A stretch of 64,000 nt of DNA, taken from JBKBRC01 sp046292345 (GTDB lineage: Bacteria; Bacteroidota; Rhodothermia; Rhodothermales; Rubricoccaceae). A program made the position numbers and the translations under genes. The stretch is from positions 124,001-188,000 of the forward strand of contig JBKBRC010000001.1 in NCBI GenBank assembly GCA_046292345.1. Direction: 5' to 3'. Of the stretch, positions 8,712 through 15,788 are shown one piece after another. How positions within the stretch are numbered: the stretch's first letter is position 1; every line of letters begins with the position of its first letter. The notes under the pieces are model-generated. The model made no database searches. It was given only the letters and a program-made list of their open reading frames with translations, and was not told the origin of the DNA.

Positions 8712-9979
8712 GCTGCTCTGTGCCCCGGGGCCGGCTCCGACGGCACGGCGAAGCCGAGCCCCTCGCGCACGGCACGCCGAAGCGCCGGCGGCACGACGGC
8801 CTCGTCAAGCGGCACGCGCGCAAGGAGCCGGCGCTCGGGGTAGTGCGCCCGGAGCGCCGTGAAGGCGTCGGCCCGCGCGGCGGCGTTGGGCGCGCCGAGC
8901 ATGGCCGCGCGGAAGCGCGCGTCGTCGGCGCGCACGTCGTAGGCCTGCCGCACGAGCGCGTCGAGCCAGGCGGCGGCCTCGGGAGCGCCGGGCGGCGCGT
9001 CGGGCGGCGGCGGTGGCACGACCGCCGGCGGGGGCACGCACGCCAGTGCCGGGCCGGTATCCCACGGCGTTGCCGGATGGCCCTGCGCGGCCAGCCACGC
9101 CGCGAACGCATCGGCCACCATGCGCGTGCCGTCCACCTTGCTGTCGTAGGCGTACCCGGCCACGTGCGGCGTGGCGAGGCGCGCGGCACGCACGAGGGCC
9201 GGGTCGGGCGCGGGCTCGCCCTCCCACACGTCTAGGATGGCCTCGGCCAGCGTGCCGGCCGTGAGCGCCCGCCCGAGCGCGGCGCCCTCCACGACGCCGC
9301 CGCGCGCTGCGTTGACCAGCCAGGCGTCCGAGCGCATGGCCGCGAGCGCCCGGGCATCCACGAGGCCGCGCGTCGGATACGGCCCCCCGGCCGTGAGTGG
9401 GGTGTGGAGCGAGACGACGTCGGCCTCGCGGAGCACCTCCGCGAGCGACGCGAAACGGGCGGCCTCGCCGGGGCGTCCCGCCGCCCGGAGGCGCTCGGCG
9501 AGGGGCGGGTCGCAGCGGAGCACGCGCAGCCCGAGCGCCTCGGCGCGGCGCGCGAGCCGTCCGCCGACGGCCCCCACGCCCACCACTCCGAGCATGCGCG
9601 GGCGGCCGTCGCGGTGCGCGAGCCCCTCGCCTCGCAGGACGAGCGTGGCCAGGAGCGCCGCGAGCACGTAGTCCACGACCGCGGCGGCATTGGAGCCCGG
9701 GGCCGCCGCGAAGGCAATTCCCCGCGCCTCCAGCCAGGCCGCGTCTACGTGATCGGTGCCTGCCGTGGCCGAGCCGACGAAACGCACGGGCGTTCCCTCG
9801 AGCAGCGCCGCGTCGACGCGCGTGACGCTGCGCACGAAGAGCGCGTCGGCGCTGGCGAGCGCGGCGCGCGTGATGCGGCGGCCCGGGACGCGCTCCACCA
9901 CGCCGAAGCGTCCCAGCGCGGCCTCGGCGTGAGGCATGTTGGCATCGGCGACCAAACGGAACGGCGGCACGGAGCGCAT
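8699..9979 (-). CDS. pdxB: 4-phosphoerythronate dehydrogenase (PdxB)
   Basis: 426 residues. It oxidises 4-phospho-D-erythronate in the early branch of DXP-dependent vitamin B6 synthesis. ADANMPHAEAALGRFG (residues 11-26) is the family start, FVGSATAGTDHVD the conserved substrate loop, GVVGVGAVGGRLARR the NAD-binding Rossmann motif, and TPHVAGYAYDSKVDGTRM carries the catalytic His with the PdxB-type GYxxxxKxxGT motif that separates it from SerA-like dehydrogenases. A C-terminal dimerisation domain (DUF3410-like) follows. The gene runs head-to-tail into era. A 15-bp palindrome lies 36 nt upstream of the start. Confidence 0.93.
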   Translation of the reverse strand: MRSVPPFRLVADANMPHAEAALGRFGVVERVPGRRITRAALASADALFVRSVTRVDAALLEGTPVRFVGSATAGTDHVDAAWLEARGIAFAAAPGSNAAAVVDYVLAALLATLVLRGEGLAHRDGRPRMLGVVGVGAVGGRLARRAEALGLRVLRCDPPLAERLRAAGRPGEAARFASLAEVLREADVVSLHTPLTAGGPYPTRGLVDARALAAMRSDAWLVNAARGGVVEGAALGRALTAGTLAEAILDVWEGEPAPDPALVRAARLATPHVAGYAYDSKVDGTRMVADAFAAWLAAQGHPATPWDTGPALACVPPPAVVPPPPPDAPPGAPEAAAWLDALVRQAYDVRADDARFRAAMLGAPNAAARADAFTALRAHYPERRLLARVPLDEAVVPPALRRAVREGLGFAVPSEPAPGHRAAQAP

Positions 9980-10303
9980 GACGCGGAAGAACCTCTTTCT
10001 ATGTGTGCGAGCGCCTGTGCACTGTGCACAATGCTGGACCGGACGTACAGAAACCTGGACTTCGCACGTGAAAATCCCGCCGAGCGCAGGGCGGGCATTT
10101 TCAAGAGCGCGCGAAGCCGCACGCCCGCCCGCGCCCGCACGTTCCGCGCGCCGGCTTTTCGAGGACTTGCCGTAGAACCCGGAAGTCCTCGTGAAGGGTC
10201 GCCGGCTGGCCGGCGCGCATTTCGCAGCCGTCCTCCCGACCTGGCCGTCCCCTGGCCCCTCGTCCCGGCGTCCGCCGGTTTCCGTCCACCAGCCTCCGAT
10301 TGC
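9980..10303. other. Divergent 324-nt spacer between pdxB and the cell-wall hydrolase, with three inverted repeats
   Basis: No coding signal of its own. It holds a 15-bp palindrome at 10016-10030 (listed separately), a hairpin with arms 10070-10081 and 10090-10102 (one bulged base, 8-nt loop), and a nested structure with outer arms 10146-10155 / 10209-10218 and inner arms 10160-10168 / 10183-10191, all arms perfectly complementary. It probably contains both divergent promoters and a structured leader; which strand is transcribed cannot be told. Confidence 0.6.
10016..10030. promoter_or_regulatory. 15-bp palindrome, candidate operator
   Basis: TGTGCAC-T-GTGCACA is a perfect inverted repeat around one central base, placed 36 nt before the pdxB start in the divergent spacer. 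The symmetry suits a dimeric repressor or activator. The regulator is unknown. Confidence 0.45.
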
Positions 10304-10924
10304 ATGCTCCAGCTAGGGAAACGTGTCGCCGCGACCGTCTCCGTGGTCCTGGCGGCGTCCCTGCCTGCCCTCGCCGTGTTCTTTACCGCTGCCGCCAGCC
10401 CGGACGCTCCCTCCGACGCGCTCCCCGTCTCCGTCGTCGCCGACAGCCGCCCGGCATTCTCGCTGGACGCCGTCGAGGACGACGTGCTCTGGCTCGCGCG
10501 GTGCATCTACTCCGAGACCAAGCAGCCACACGAGCAGGAGCTCGTCGCATGGGTCGTCCGCAACCGCGTCGAGACGGCCTACCGCGGGGTGAGCACCTAC
10601 GAGGGTACCGTGCTCGACCCGTACCAGTTCAGCGCGTTCAACCCCGGCTACCCCAGGCGCGCGCTCTACATGAACCTCACGCCGGCCTCAGTCTCGCCCG
10701 GCTGGCAGCGCGCGCTCGAGATCGCGCACGAGGTCTACCACGCCCCTGCCGCCGAGCGGCCGTTCCCGCTCGACACGCGCCACTTCTACAGCGAGCGCTC
10801 GATGGTGGGCCGTCGCGCCCCCGTGTGGGCCGACGGCCGGCGCCCGGTGCAGAACGTGAAATACCAGGTCGACCCGCGGCGCTTCCGTTTCTTCTCAGGC
10901 ATCGCCGCTGCCACGCGCCTCTGA
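10304..10924 (+). CDS. Secreted cell-wall hydrolase (SleB/Hydrolase_2-like)
   Basis: 206 residues from the ATG at 10304. A signal peptide is evident (KRVAATVSVVLAASLPALAVFFTAAASP). The mature part begins with DVLWLARCIYSETKQPHEQELVAWVVRNRVE, which fits the N-terminal helix of the SleB/CwlJ type lytic transglycosylase-like hydrolases, where the glutamate of the (Y/A)xE motif is catalytic. YQFSAFNPG and HFYSERSM fit later conserved parts of the family. It is expected to cleave peptidoglycan outside the inner membrane. The start was chosen because the upstream open frame lacks homology and the signal peptide begins here. Confidence 0.75.
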   Translation: MLQLGKRVAATVSVVLAASLPALAVFFTAAASPDAPSDALPVSVVADSRPAFSLDAVEDDVLWLARCIYSETKQPHEQELVAWVVRNRVETAYRGVSTYEGTVLDPYQFSAFNPGYPRRALYMNLTPASVSPGWQRALEIAHEVYHAPAAERPFPLDTRHFYSERSMVGRRAPVWADGRRPVQNVKYQVDPRRFRFFSGIAAATRL

Positions 10925-10947
10925 CGCCGGCCGGCATGGCTATTCTT

Positions 10948-10977
10948 CGAGGGGCGCGCCTCCGGGCGCGTCCCTCG
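10948..10977 (+). terminator. Hairpin after the cell-wall hydrolase gene
   Basis: A 13-bp stem (10948-10960 with 10965-10977, one G-T pair) and a 4-base loop lie 24 nt after the stop and before the next gene. Only a weak T-rich tail follows, so it could be a terminator or a processing site. Confidence 0.5.
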
Positions 10978-11005
10978 TCGTGTTCGTTTCCGCTGTCAGC
11001 CCCCG

Positions 11006-12028
11006 ATGCGTCGCCTTCCGCTCTCGGCCCTCGCTCTGCTCTTCGTCGCACTGTTTGCGTCCAACTGCGCCGGCCCTGGTACCGGCGGCAGCGCCGGAAG
11101 CAGCACGGCCGTCTCCGAGGCCGGGCCCACGCGGCCGTTCCAGGTCGAGGATCCGCCTGTCTTCCGGGCCGAGGGCTTTCGCGTGGCCACGTTCAACGCC
11201 GAGTTCCTGTTCGACGGCGAGGAGCCCGAGGGGCGGGCAGACTTCCCCTGGAAGGGCAACCCGGCCGCCTCGCAGGCGCACCGCGAGGCCGTCGCCCGCG
11301 TCATCCGCACGCTCGACGCCGACCTCGTCGTGCTCCAGGAGGCCGAGAACCTGCGCGCGCTCGAGCTCATGATCGCCGAGGGCCTCATGGACATGGGCTA
11401 CACGCCTCACCTCGTGCCCGGCACCGACACGTTCACCCGGCAGAACATCGGCATGCTCTCGCGCGTGCCGCTTGAGGCGCAGGGACGGACCGACGAGCGC
11501 GCGCCCGTCGCAGGCTCCTCCGACACCTACGGCGTCTCCAAGAACATGTGGGCCCGCTTCTCGCTCGGCGGGACGCCCGTGACGGTCATCGGCGTGCACT
11601 TCCTGGCGCAGCCGGACAACCGCGCGCGCAAGCCGCAGCGCGAGGCGCAGGCCGAGGTCATCCGCCGCCTCGTCGCGCGCGAGGCCGCCGCCGGGCGTGA
11701 GGTGATCGTCGCGGGCGACTTCAACGACTTCGACGACGAGATCCTCGACCGCCGGGGCTCGGAACCCATCACGGACGTGCTGGCGACGATCAAGCGCGGC
11801 GCGGCGCTGCGCAACGTCATGGCCGAGGTGCCACGCGCGCGCCGCTTCACGGCCCTCTGGGACCGCAACGACAACAACCGCGTCGACGAGGGCGAGCTCT
11901 CGGCCATCGATCACATCCTGCTCTCGCCCGGCCTCTACCGGCGCCTCCGCGAGGTGCACTACGTGCACGCCCACGACCCGCGCGTCGTGAGCGACCACTT
12001 CCCCATCGTCGTCACGCTCGCCCGCTGA
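11006..12028 (+). CDS. Endonuclease/exonuclease/phosphatase (DNase I-fold) lipoprotein with an EF-hand-like loop
   Basis: 340 residues. The signal MRRLPLSALALLFVALFASNC ends in a lipobox with Cys21. VATFNAEFLFD is the first EEP motif, VVLQEAENLRALE the metal-binding glutamate motif, VAGDFND the catalytic Asp/Asn motif, IDHILLSP and SDHFPIVV the final Asp-His motifs. The fold hydrolyses phosphodiesters (nucleic acid, lipids or sugars). Between the last two motif groups lies DRNDNNRVDEGE (about 288-299), which has the Asp/Asn spacing of an EF-hand calcium loop. Surface-anchored nuclease or phosphatase is the best guess; the substrate is not known. rfbB starts three bases after the stop. Confidence 0.8.
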   Translation: MRRLPLSALALLFVALFASNCAGPGTGGSAGSSTAVSEAGPTRPFQVEDPPVFRAEGFRVATFNAEFLFDGEEPEGRADFPWKGNPAASQAHREAVARVIRTLDADLVVLQEAENLRALELMIAEGLMDMGYTPHLVPGTDTFTRQNIGMLSRVPLEAQGRTDERAPVAGSSDTYGVSKNMWARFSLGGTPVTVIGVHFLAQPDNRARKPQREAQAEVIRRLVAREAAAGREVIVAGDFNDFDDEILDRRGSEPITDVLATIKRGAALRNVMAEVPRARRFTALWDRNDNNRVDEGELSAIDHILLSPGLYRRLREVHYVHAHDPRVVSDHFPIVVTLAR

Positions 12029-12031
12029 CCT

Positions 12032-13129
12032 GTGCCCGGCTCCACGTTTCCCGAAGGCGCCTGCGTACTCGTCACCGGCGGGTGCGGCTTCATCGGCTCG
12101 GCACTTCTGCGGCGCCTCGTGCCGGCCCATCCGGCCACGCGTTTCGTCAACCTGGACCTGCTCACCTACGCCGGACACCCGCGCAACGTGGCCGCCGTAG
12201 CCGAGGCGCCCAACTACACGTTCGCGCGCGGCGACGTGGCCGACGCGCCGCTCGTGGCGCGCCTCTTCGCCGAGCACGGCGTGACGCACGTGGCCCACCT
12301 GGCCGCGGAGAGCCACGTGGACCGCTCCATCGCCGATCCGCTCGCGTTCGTGCGCACCAACGTCACCGGCACAGCCGTGCTGCTCGACGCCGCGCGGCGC
12401 GCCTGGGCCGGCGCCGCGCCCGGCACGCGGCGCTTCCTGCACGTCTCGACCGACGAGGTCTTCGGCGCGCTCGCCGACGACGACCCGCCGTTCTCCGAGA
12501 CGACGCCCTACGATCCGCGCTCGCCTTACTCAGCCTCGAAGGCCGGCGCCGACCACCTCGCGCGGGCCTACGCGCACACGTTCGGGCTGCCGGTCGTGGT
12601 CACGAACTGCTCCAACAACTACGGGCCGTTCCAGTACCCCGAAAAGCTCGTCCCGCTCACGATCACGCGCGCCGCTGCCGGCGAGCCCATTCCCGTCTAC
12701 GGGCGCGGCGCCAACGTGCGCGACTGGCTCCACGTGGACGACCATGCCGACGCGCTCGAGCGCGCGCTCCTGGCCGGGCGCGACGGCGCGACGTACCTCA
12801 TCGGCGGGCACGGCGAGCGCCCCAACCTCGACCTCGTGCACGCGCTCTGCGACGCCGTCGACGCCGCGCTCGGCCGCGAGGCCGGCACCGCACGGGCTCT
12901 CGTCACCTTCGTCGCCGACCGCCCCGGCCACGACTTCCGCTACGCCATCGACCCGGCGCGCGCCGAGGCCGAGCTCGGCTGGAAGCCCGCGCGTGCGCTC
13001 GAGGAAGGCCTCGCGCAGACCGTGCGCTGGTACCTCGAGCATCCAGACTGGCTCGCCGCTGTCCGCGACGAGGCCTACCGCGCCTACCTTGACGCGCAGT
13101 ACGCCCACCGCCTCGCCGGCGCCTCCTGA
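12032..13129 (+). CDS. rfbB: dTDP-glucose 4,6-dehydratase (RfbB/RmlB)
   Basis: 365 residues from a GTG. It converts dTDP-glucose to dTDP-4-keto-6-deoxyglucose for rhamnose or other deoxysugars in surface polysaccharide. VTGGCGFIGSALLRRL is the NAD-binding motif, LAAESHVDRSI a family hallmark, STDEVFGAL supplies the catalytic Thr-Asp-Glu, YSASKAGADHL the YxxxK pair, and NCSNNYGPFQYPEKL and VYGRGANVRDWLHVDDH the conserved substrate segments. The other rml genes are not in the window. The short gaps to the genes on both sides suggest a common transcript with the EEP lipoprotein and HAD gene. Confidence 0.93.
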   Translation: MPGSTFPEGACVLVTGGCGFIGSALLRRLVPAHPATRFVNLDLLTYAGHPRNVAAVAEAPNYTFARGDVADAPLVARLFAEHGVTHVAHLAAESHVDRSIADPLAFVRTNVTGTAVLLDAARRAWAGAAPGTRRFLHVSTDEVFGALADDDPPFSETTPYDPRSPYSASKAGADHLARAYAHTFGLPVVVTNCSNNYGPFQYPEKLVPLTITRAAAGEPIPVYGRGANVRDWLHVDDHADALERALLAGRDGATYLIGGHGERPNLDLVHALCDAVDAALGREAGTARALVTFVADRPGHDFRYAIDPARAEAELGWKPARALEEGLAQTVRWYLEHPDWLAAVRDEAYRAYLDAQYAHRLAGAS

Positions 13130-13182
13130 CCCGGCCCCGACCCGGCCGCGTCCGCCCCCTCCGTCTCGCCCTCCGCCTCGCC

Positions 13183-13878
13183 ATGAAGCTGCTCCTCTAC
13201 GACCTCGATGGCACGCTGCTCTACACGCACGGCCTCGGCCGGCGCGTCGTCGCGGGCGTGCTCACGGACCTGCTCGGGCGCCCCGTGGAGGCGCACGGTG
13301 CGGACTTCTCGGGCAAGACCGACCCGCAGATCTTCCGCGAGCTGCTCGAGCGCGAGCACGGCACGCACGGCGACGTGGGCGACCTCGCGGCGGCTGTGCG
13401 AGAGGCCGTCAGGATCTATGAAGGACGCATGGACGCCGCCCTCCGCACCACGCGCGTGACGGCTCTGCCCGGCGCGGCGGCGGCGCTCGCGGCCACGGCC
13501 GCCCACGAGGGCGCCCTCGTGGGCCTGCTCACGGGCAACCTGCAGCCGCTCGCCTACGGCAAGCTGCGCGCGGCCGGGCTCGACACGGCCCACGTCGTCG
13601 AGGGGGTGGGCGGATTCGGCTCCGACCACGAAGACCGCGACTGTCTGGGGCCGGTCGCACTCGCCCGCGCCGAGGCGCACGCCGGGCGCCCGTTCGAGGG
13701 CGCCGACACGATCATCGTCGGCGACACGCCCCGCGACATCGCCTGCGCGCGCGCCATCGGCGCCACGGCCGTGGCCGTAACGACGGGAAACTTTTGCGCC
13801 GAAGCGCTCGCCGGCGCAGACTACATTCTCCCGTCGCTCGAGCCGCTCGACACGCTGCTCGGCTTGCTCAGCGCCTGA
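13183..13878 (+). CDS. HAD-family hydrolase (phosphoglycolate phosphatase-like)
   Basis: 231 residues. YDLDGTLLYT (6-15) is HAD motif I with the nucleophilic Asp and the DxD acid/base pair, LLTGNL motif II, and IIVGDTPRDIACARA motif IV, with the cap domain inserted after motif I. The family dephosphorylates small phosphorylated metabolites; the sequence is closest in pattern to Gph-type phosphatases but the substrate is not fixed. It lies 53 nt after rfbB and 20 nt before the small lasso-leader protein. Confidence 0.85.
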   Translation: MKLLLYDLDGTLLYTHGLGRRVVAGVLTDLLGRPVEAHGADFSGKTDPQIFRELLEREHGTHGDVGDLAAAVREAVRIYEGRMDAALRTTRVTALPGAAAALAATAAHEGALVGLLTGNLQPLAYGKLRAAGLDTAHVVEGVGGFGSDHEDRDCLGPVALARAEAHAGRPFEGADTIIVGDTPRDIACARAIGATAVAVTTGNFCAEALAGADYILPSLEPLDTLLGLLSA

Positions 13879-13898
13879 CTCGCCCGCGCCCGTCCGCC

Positions 13899-14108
13899 AT
13901 GCCCGCGCTCAAGCCCTACACCGTACCAACTGTCTCCGACCTGGGCGCTATCGCCGACGGCACCGCCTGGTTCGGCAGCAATGCGAGCCACGACGTCCTC
14001 ATCGGGCCGAACGGGCAGGTGGTCCTGGTCGGCCAGAGCGGCTCGAGCGATGCCTGCGTCACGCCGGACGGTTCTATCGGGCGAGCCTCCTGCGAGGGCC
14101 AGCCGTAG
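13899..14108 (+). CDS. Small protein with a lasso-peptide-type leader (candidate RiPP precursor)
   Basis: 69 residues, missed by a length cutoff unless a longer basic extension is added. The N-terminus matches the lasso leader consensus YxxPxLxxxGxxxxxT at exact spacing: Y7, P10, V12 (in place of Leu), G16, T22. If cleavage follows one residue after T22, as in known lasso precursors, the core starts at W24 and its ninth residue is D32, the position of a ring-closing acid in 9-residue macrolactam rings. The rest is long for a core (46 residues), Gly/Ser-rich, with C53 and C65. No RRE protein, leader protease or asparagine-synthetase-like cyclase lies in the window, so the precursor is an orphan. 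It probably shares a transcript with the HAD gene 20 nt upstream. Function is inferred. Confidence 0.6.
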   Translation: MPALKPYTVPTVSDLGAIADGTAWFGSNASHDVLIGPNGQVVLVGQSGSSDACVTPDGSIGRASCEGQP

Positions 14109-14123
14109 CGGTCCTGAGGACCG
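14109..14123. terminator. Perfect 7-bp-arm palindrome after the lasso-leader gene
   Basis: CGGTCCT-G-AGGACCG begins at the base after the stop codon. A second weaker stem (14124-14135) follows at once. There is no T-run; it may end or stabilise the small transcript. Confidence 0.4.
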
Positions 14124-14156
14124 GGCGCGAGCGCCCCGCAGTCCTTCCGGCCGCCT

Positions 14157-14194
14157 GGGCCGTCCGGGTCAGTCCGGGCCGTCCGGGTCAGTAG
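14157..14194. repeat. Direct repeat, 2 x 19 bp
   Basis: Two adjacent copies of a 19-bp unit starting GGGCCGTCCGGGTCAGT, differing only in the last two bases. The second copy contains the stop codon of the minus-strand fructosamine-kinase-like gene. Confidence 0.8.
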
Positions 14195-15087
14195 CGTGCG
14201 AGCATTCGGCCGGCCTGCGCGGCGTAGGGCGCGCCGAAGAGAAGGGCATGGTTGAGGACGTGGTAGAGCTGGTAGACCGCGCGCCGCTCGGCGTAGCCCG
14301 GCGCGAGCGGCCACGCCTCGCGGTACGCCGCCAGCGCGGCCCCGTCGAACCCAAACAGCTCCATCAGGGCGAGGTCGGTCTCGCGGTCGCCGACGTAGGC
14401 CGCCGGATCGACGAGCACCCCGCGGCCGTCCCTGGCGGCAAAGGCGTTGCCGCTCCACAGGTCGCCGTGTACGAGGGAGGGGACGGGACGCGCGGGCAGC
14501 AGGCCCGCCAGGCGCGCGAGCAGGCGCTCGAAGGGCGCCTCCCAGGCCGCCGGCCAGCGGCCGGTCTGCGCGAGCGCGGCGCGCAGCGGCCCGAGCCGGC
14601 GCGTGGCGACGAAGGAGGGCCAGTCGTCCATCCAGCCGTTGGGCTGCGGTGTCGGGCCGCAGTAGGTGTCGGTGGCGAAGCCGTAAGGCCGTGCCGCCTC
14701 TGGCACGGGTGGTGCCGCGCGGTGCAGCGCTGCCAGCGCCCGCCCGAACCGCTCGCCGAGCCCTTCCAGGCCGGGCGCAACGAACGGCAGCACGAGCACG
14801 CCGGGCGCATCGGGCGCGGCCACCTCCGCCGCGACCGGCACAGGCACTACGAGGTGCTCGGGCGGCGCGGCCCGGGCGAGCGCGCGCAGCCCTGCCGCCT
14901 CGGCGGCGAACGTGCGGCCGGCCGCGCCAGCGGCCCACTTGACCACGAACGCCCCCTGCGCAGTGTTCACGCGCAGCACCTGCGCTGTCTGCCCCCCGCC
15001 GAGGGGCGTAGCGACGCGCACGGCCCCCGTCACGGCCTCGACGCGGACGCGAACCGCGTCTGGCAGGACGGCGCCCGGAAGCTGCAC
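14188..15087 (-). CDS. Fructosamine kinase family protein
   Basis: 299 residues. The family phosphorylates sugar moieties on glycated amines so that they break down. The N-lobe has GGGQTAQVLRV (glycine-rich loop) and FVVKW (lysine); YGFATDTYCGPTPQPN and WMDDWPSF are hallmark fructosamine-kinase segments; LVHGDLWSGNAF is the catalytic loop and VLVDPAAYVGDRETDLAL the metal-binding DPxxYxGxxExDLAM motif, with Leu in the last position. It is directly followed on the same strand at the 5' side by the phosphatase gene at 15090 (2-nt spacing), so the two are cotranscribed. Confidence 0.9.
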   Translation of the reverse strand: MQLPGAVLPDAVRVRVEAVTGAVRVATPLGGGQTAQVLRVNTAQGAFVVKWAAGAAGRTFAAEAAGLRALARAAPPEHLVVPVPVAAEVAAPDAPGVLVLPFVAPGLEGLGERFGRALAALHRAAPPVPEAARPYGFATDTYCGPTPQPNGWMDDWPSFVATRRLGPLRAALAQTGRWPAAWEAPFERLLARLAGLLPARPVPSLVHGDLWSGNAFAARDGRGVLVDPAAYVGDRETDLALMELFGFDGAALAAYREAWPLAPGYAERRAVYQLYHVLNHALLFGAPYAAQAGRMLARY

Positions 15088-15089
15088 GG

Positions 15090-15638
15090 CTAGAAACCGT
15101 AGACGTGCCGCAGACGCGCCAGGAGGGCCTCCGCCGTACGGTCCACGATGTCGTAGACGTGCTCGAAGCCCTCTGGCCCGCCGTAGTAAGGGTCGGGGAC
15201 CTGGTAGTCGCCCGGCTCCGGGTCGAACTCGCGGAAGAGGCGCACGCGCGTGCCGTGGTCGCCTTCGGGATCGAGGTAGAGCGTGTCGTGGAGGTTGCTC
15301 TTGTCCATCACGAACACGTGATCGAAGGCGTAGAGGTCCTCACGGGCGAGCTGCCGGCCGCGAAGATCGGCCAGGTCGGTGCCGCGCGCGCGGGCCGTGG
15401 CGAGCATGCGCCGGTCCGGCGGGTCCCCCACGTGCCAGCCACCCGTGCCGGCCGAGTCGATCACGAAGCGGTCCGAGAGGCCGGCCTCCTCGACCTTGCG
15501 GCGGAAGACGCCCTCGGCGAGCGGGCTGCGGCAGATGTTGCCGAGGCAGACGAAGAGCACACGCACAGGGCGGTCTGGCGTACCGGCGGTGGCCGAAGCA
15601 GGGGAAGCGGCAGAATGCGCGGACACGGGATCAGGCAT
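15090..15638 (-). CDS. Low-molecular-weight protein-tyrosine phosphatase
   Basis: 182 residues from the ATG at 15638. VLFVCLGNICRSPLAEGVF contains the CX5RS phosphate loop (C31 to S38), and VPDPYYGG near the C-terminus carries the catalytic Asp with the DPYY motif. The ~25-residue N-terminal extension is Ala/Ser/Pro-rich. These enzymes remove phosphate from protein tyrosine (often in exopolysaccharide control) or from small molecules. Its stop is 2 nt from the start of the fructosamine-kinase-like gene; such pairing suggests a sugar-phosphate or protein-repair job, but this is inference. Confidence 0.92.
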   Translation of the reverse strand: MPDPVSAHSAASPASATAGTPDRPVRVLFVCLGNICRSPLAEGVFRRKVEEAGLSDRFVIDSAGTGGWHVGDPPDRRMLATARARGTDLADLRGRQLAREDLYAFDHVFVMDKSNLHDTLYLDPEGDHGTRVRLFREFDPEPGDYQVPDPYYGGPEGFEHVYDIVDRTAEALLARLRHVYGF

Positions 15639-15759
15639 CGGTGAAGGGCGTGTGAGGCGCGCGACGAAGGCAGCCTCAAAGCTAGCCCGCTCCAGACGCT
15701 GCACTTTTCAACATCGCCTGAAAACGCGCGTGGAACACGGCCGCCCATCACGGGTCGCC

Positions 15760-15767
15760 TATCTTCG
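15760..15767 (+). promoter_or_regulatory. Candidate -7 promoter box for dxs
   Basis: TATCTTCG, 21 nt before the dxs ATG, close to the Bacteroidota -7 consensus TAnnTTTG. The divergent phosphatase gene starts 121 nt away. Confidence 0.4.
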
Positions 15768-15788
15768 CCCGACTCATCTGCGCACCGC

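Noticed and set aside
13183..15638. HAD phosphatase, fructosamine kinase and low-molecular-weight phosphatase as tailoring enzymes of the lasso-type precursor
   Set aside because: None belongs to the lasso maturation families, and two are on the other strand beyond a hairpin and repeat.
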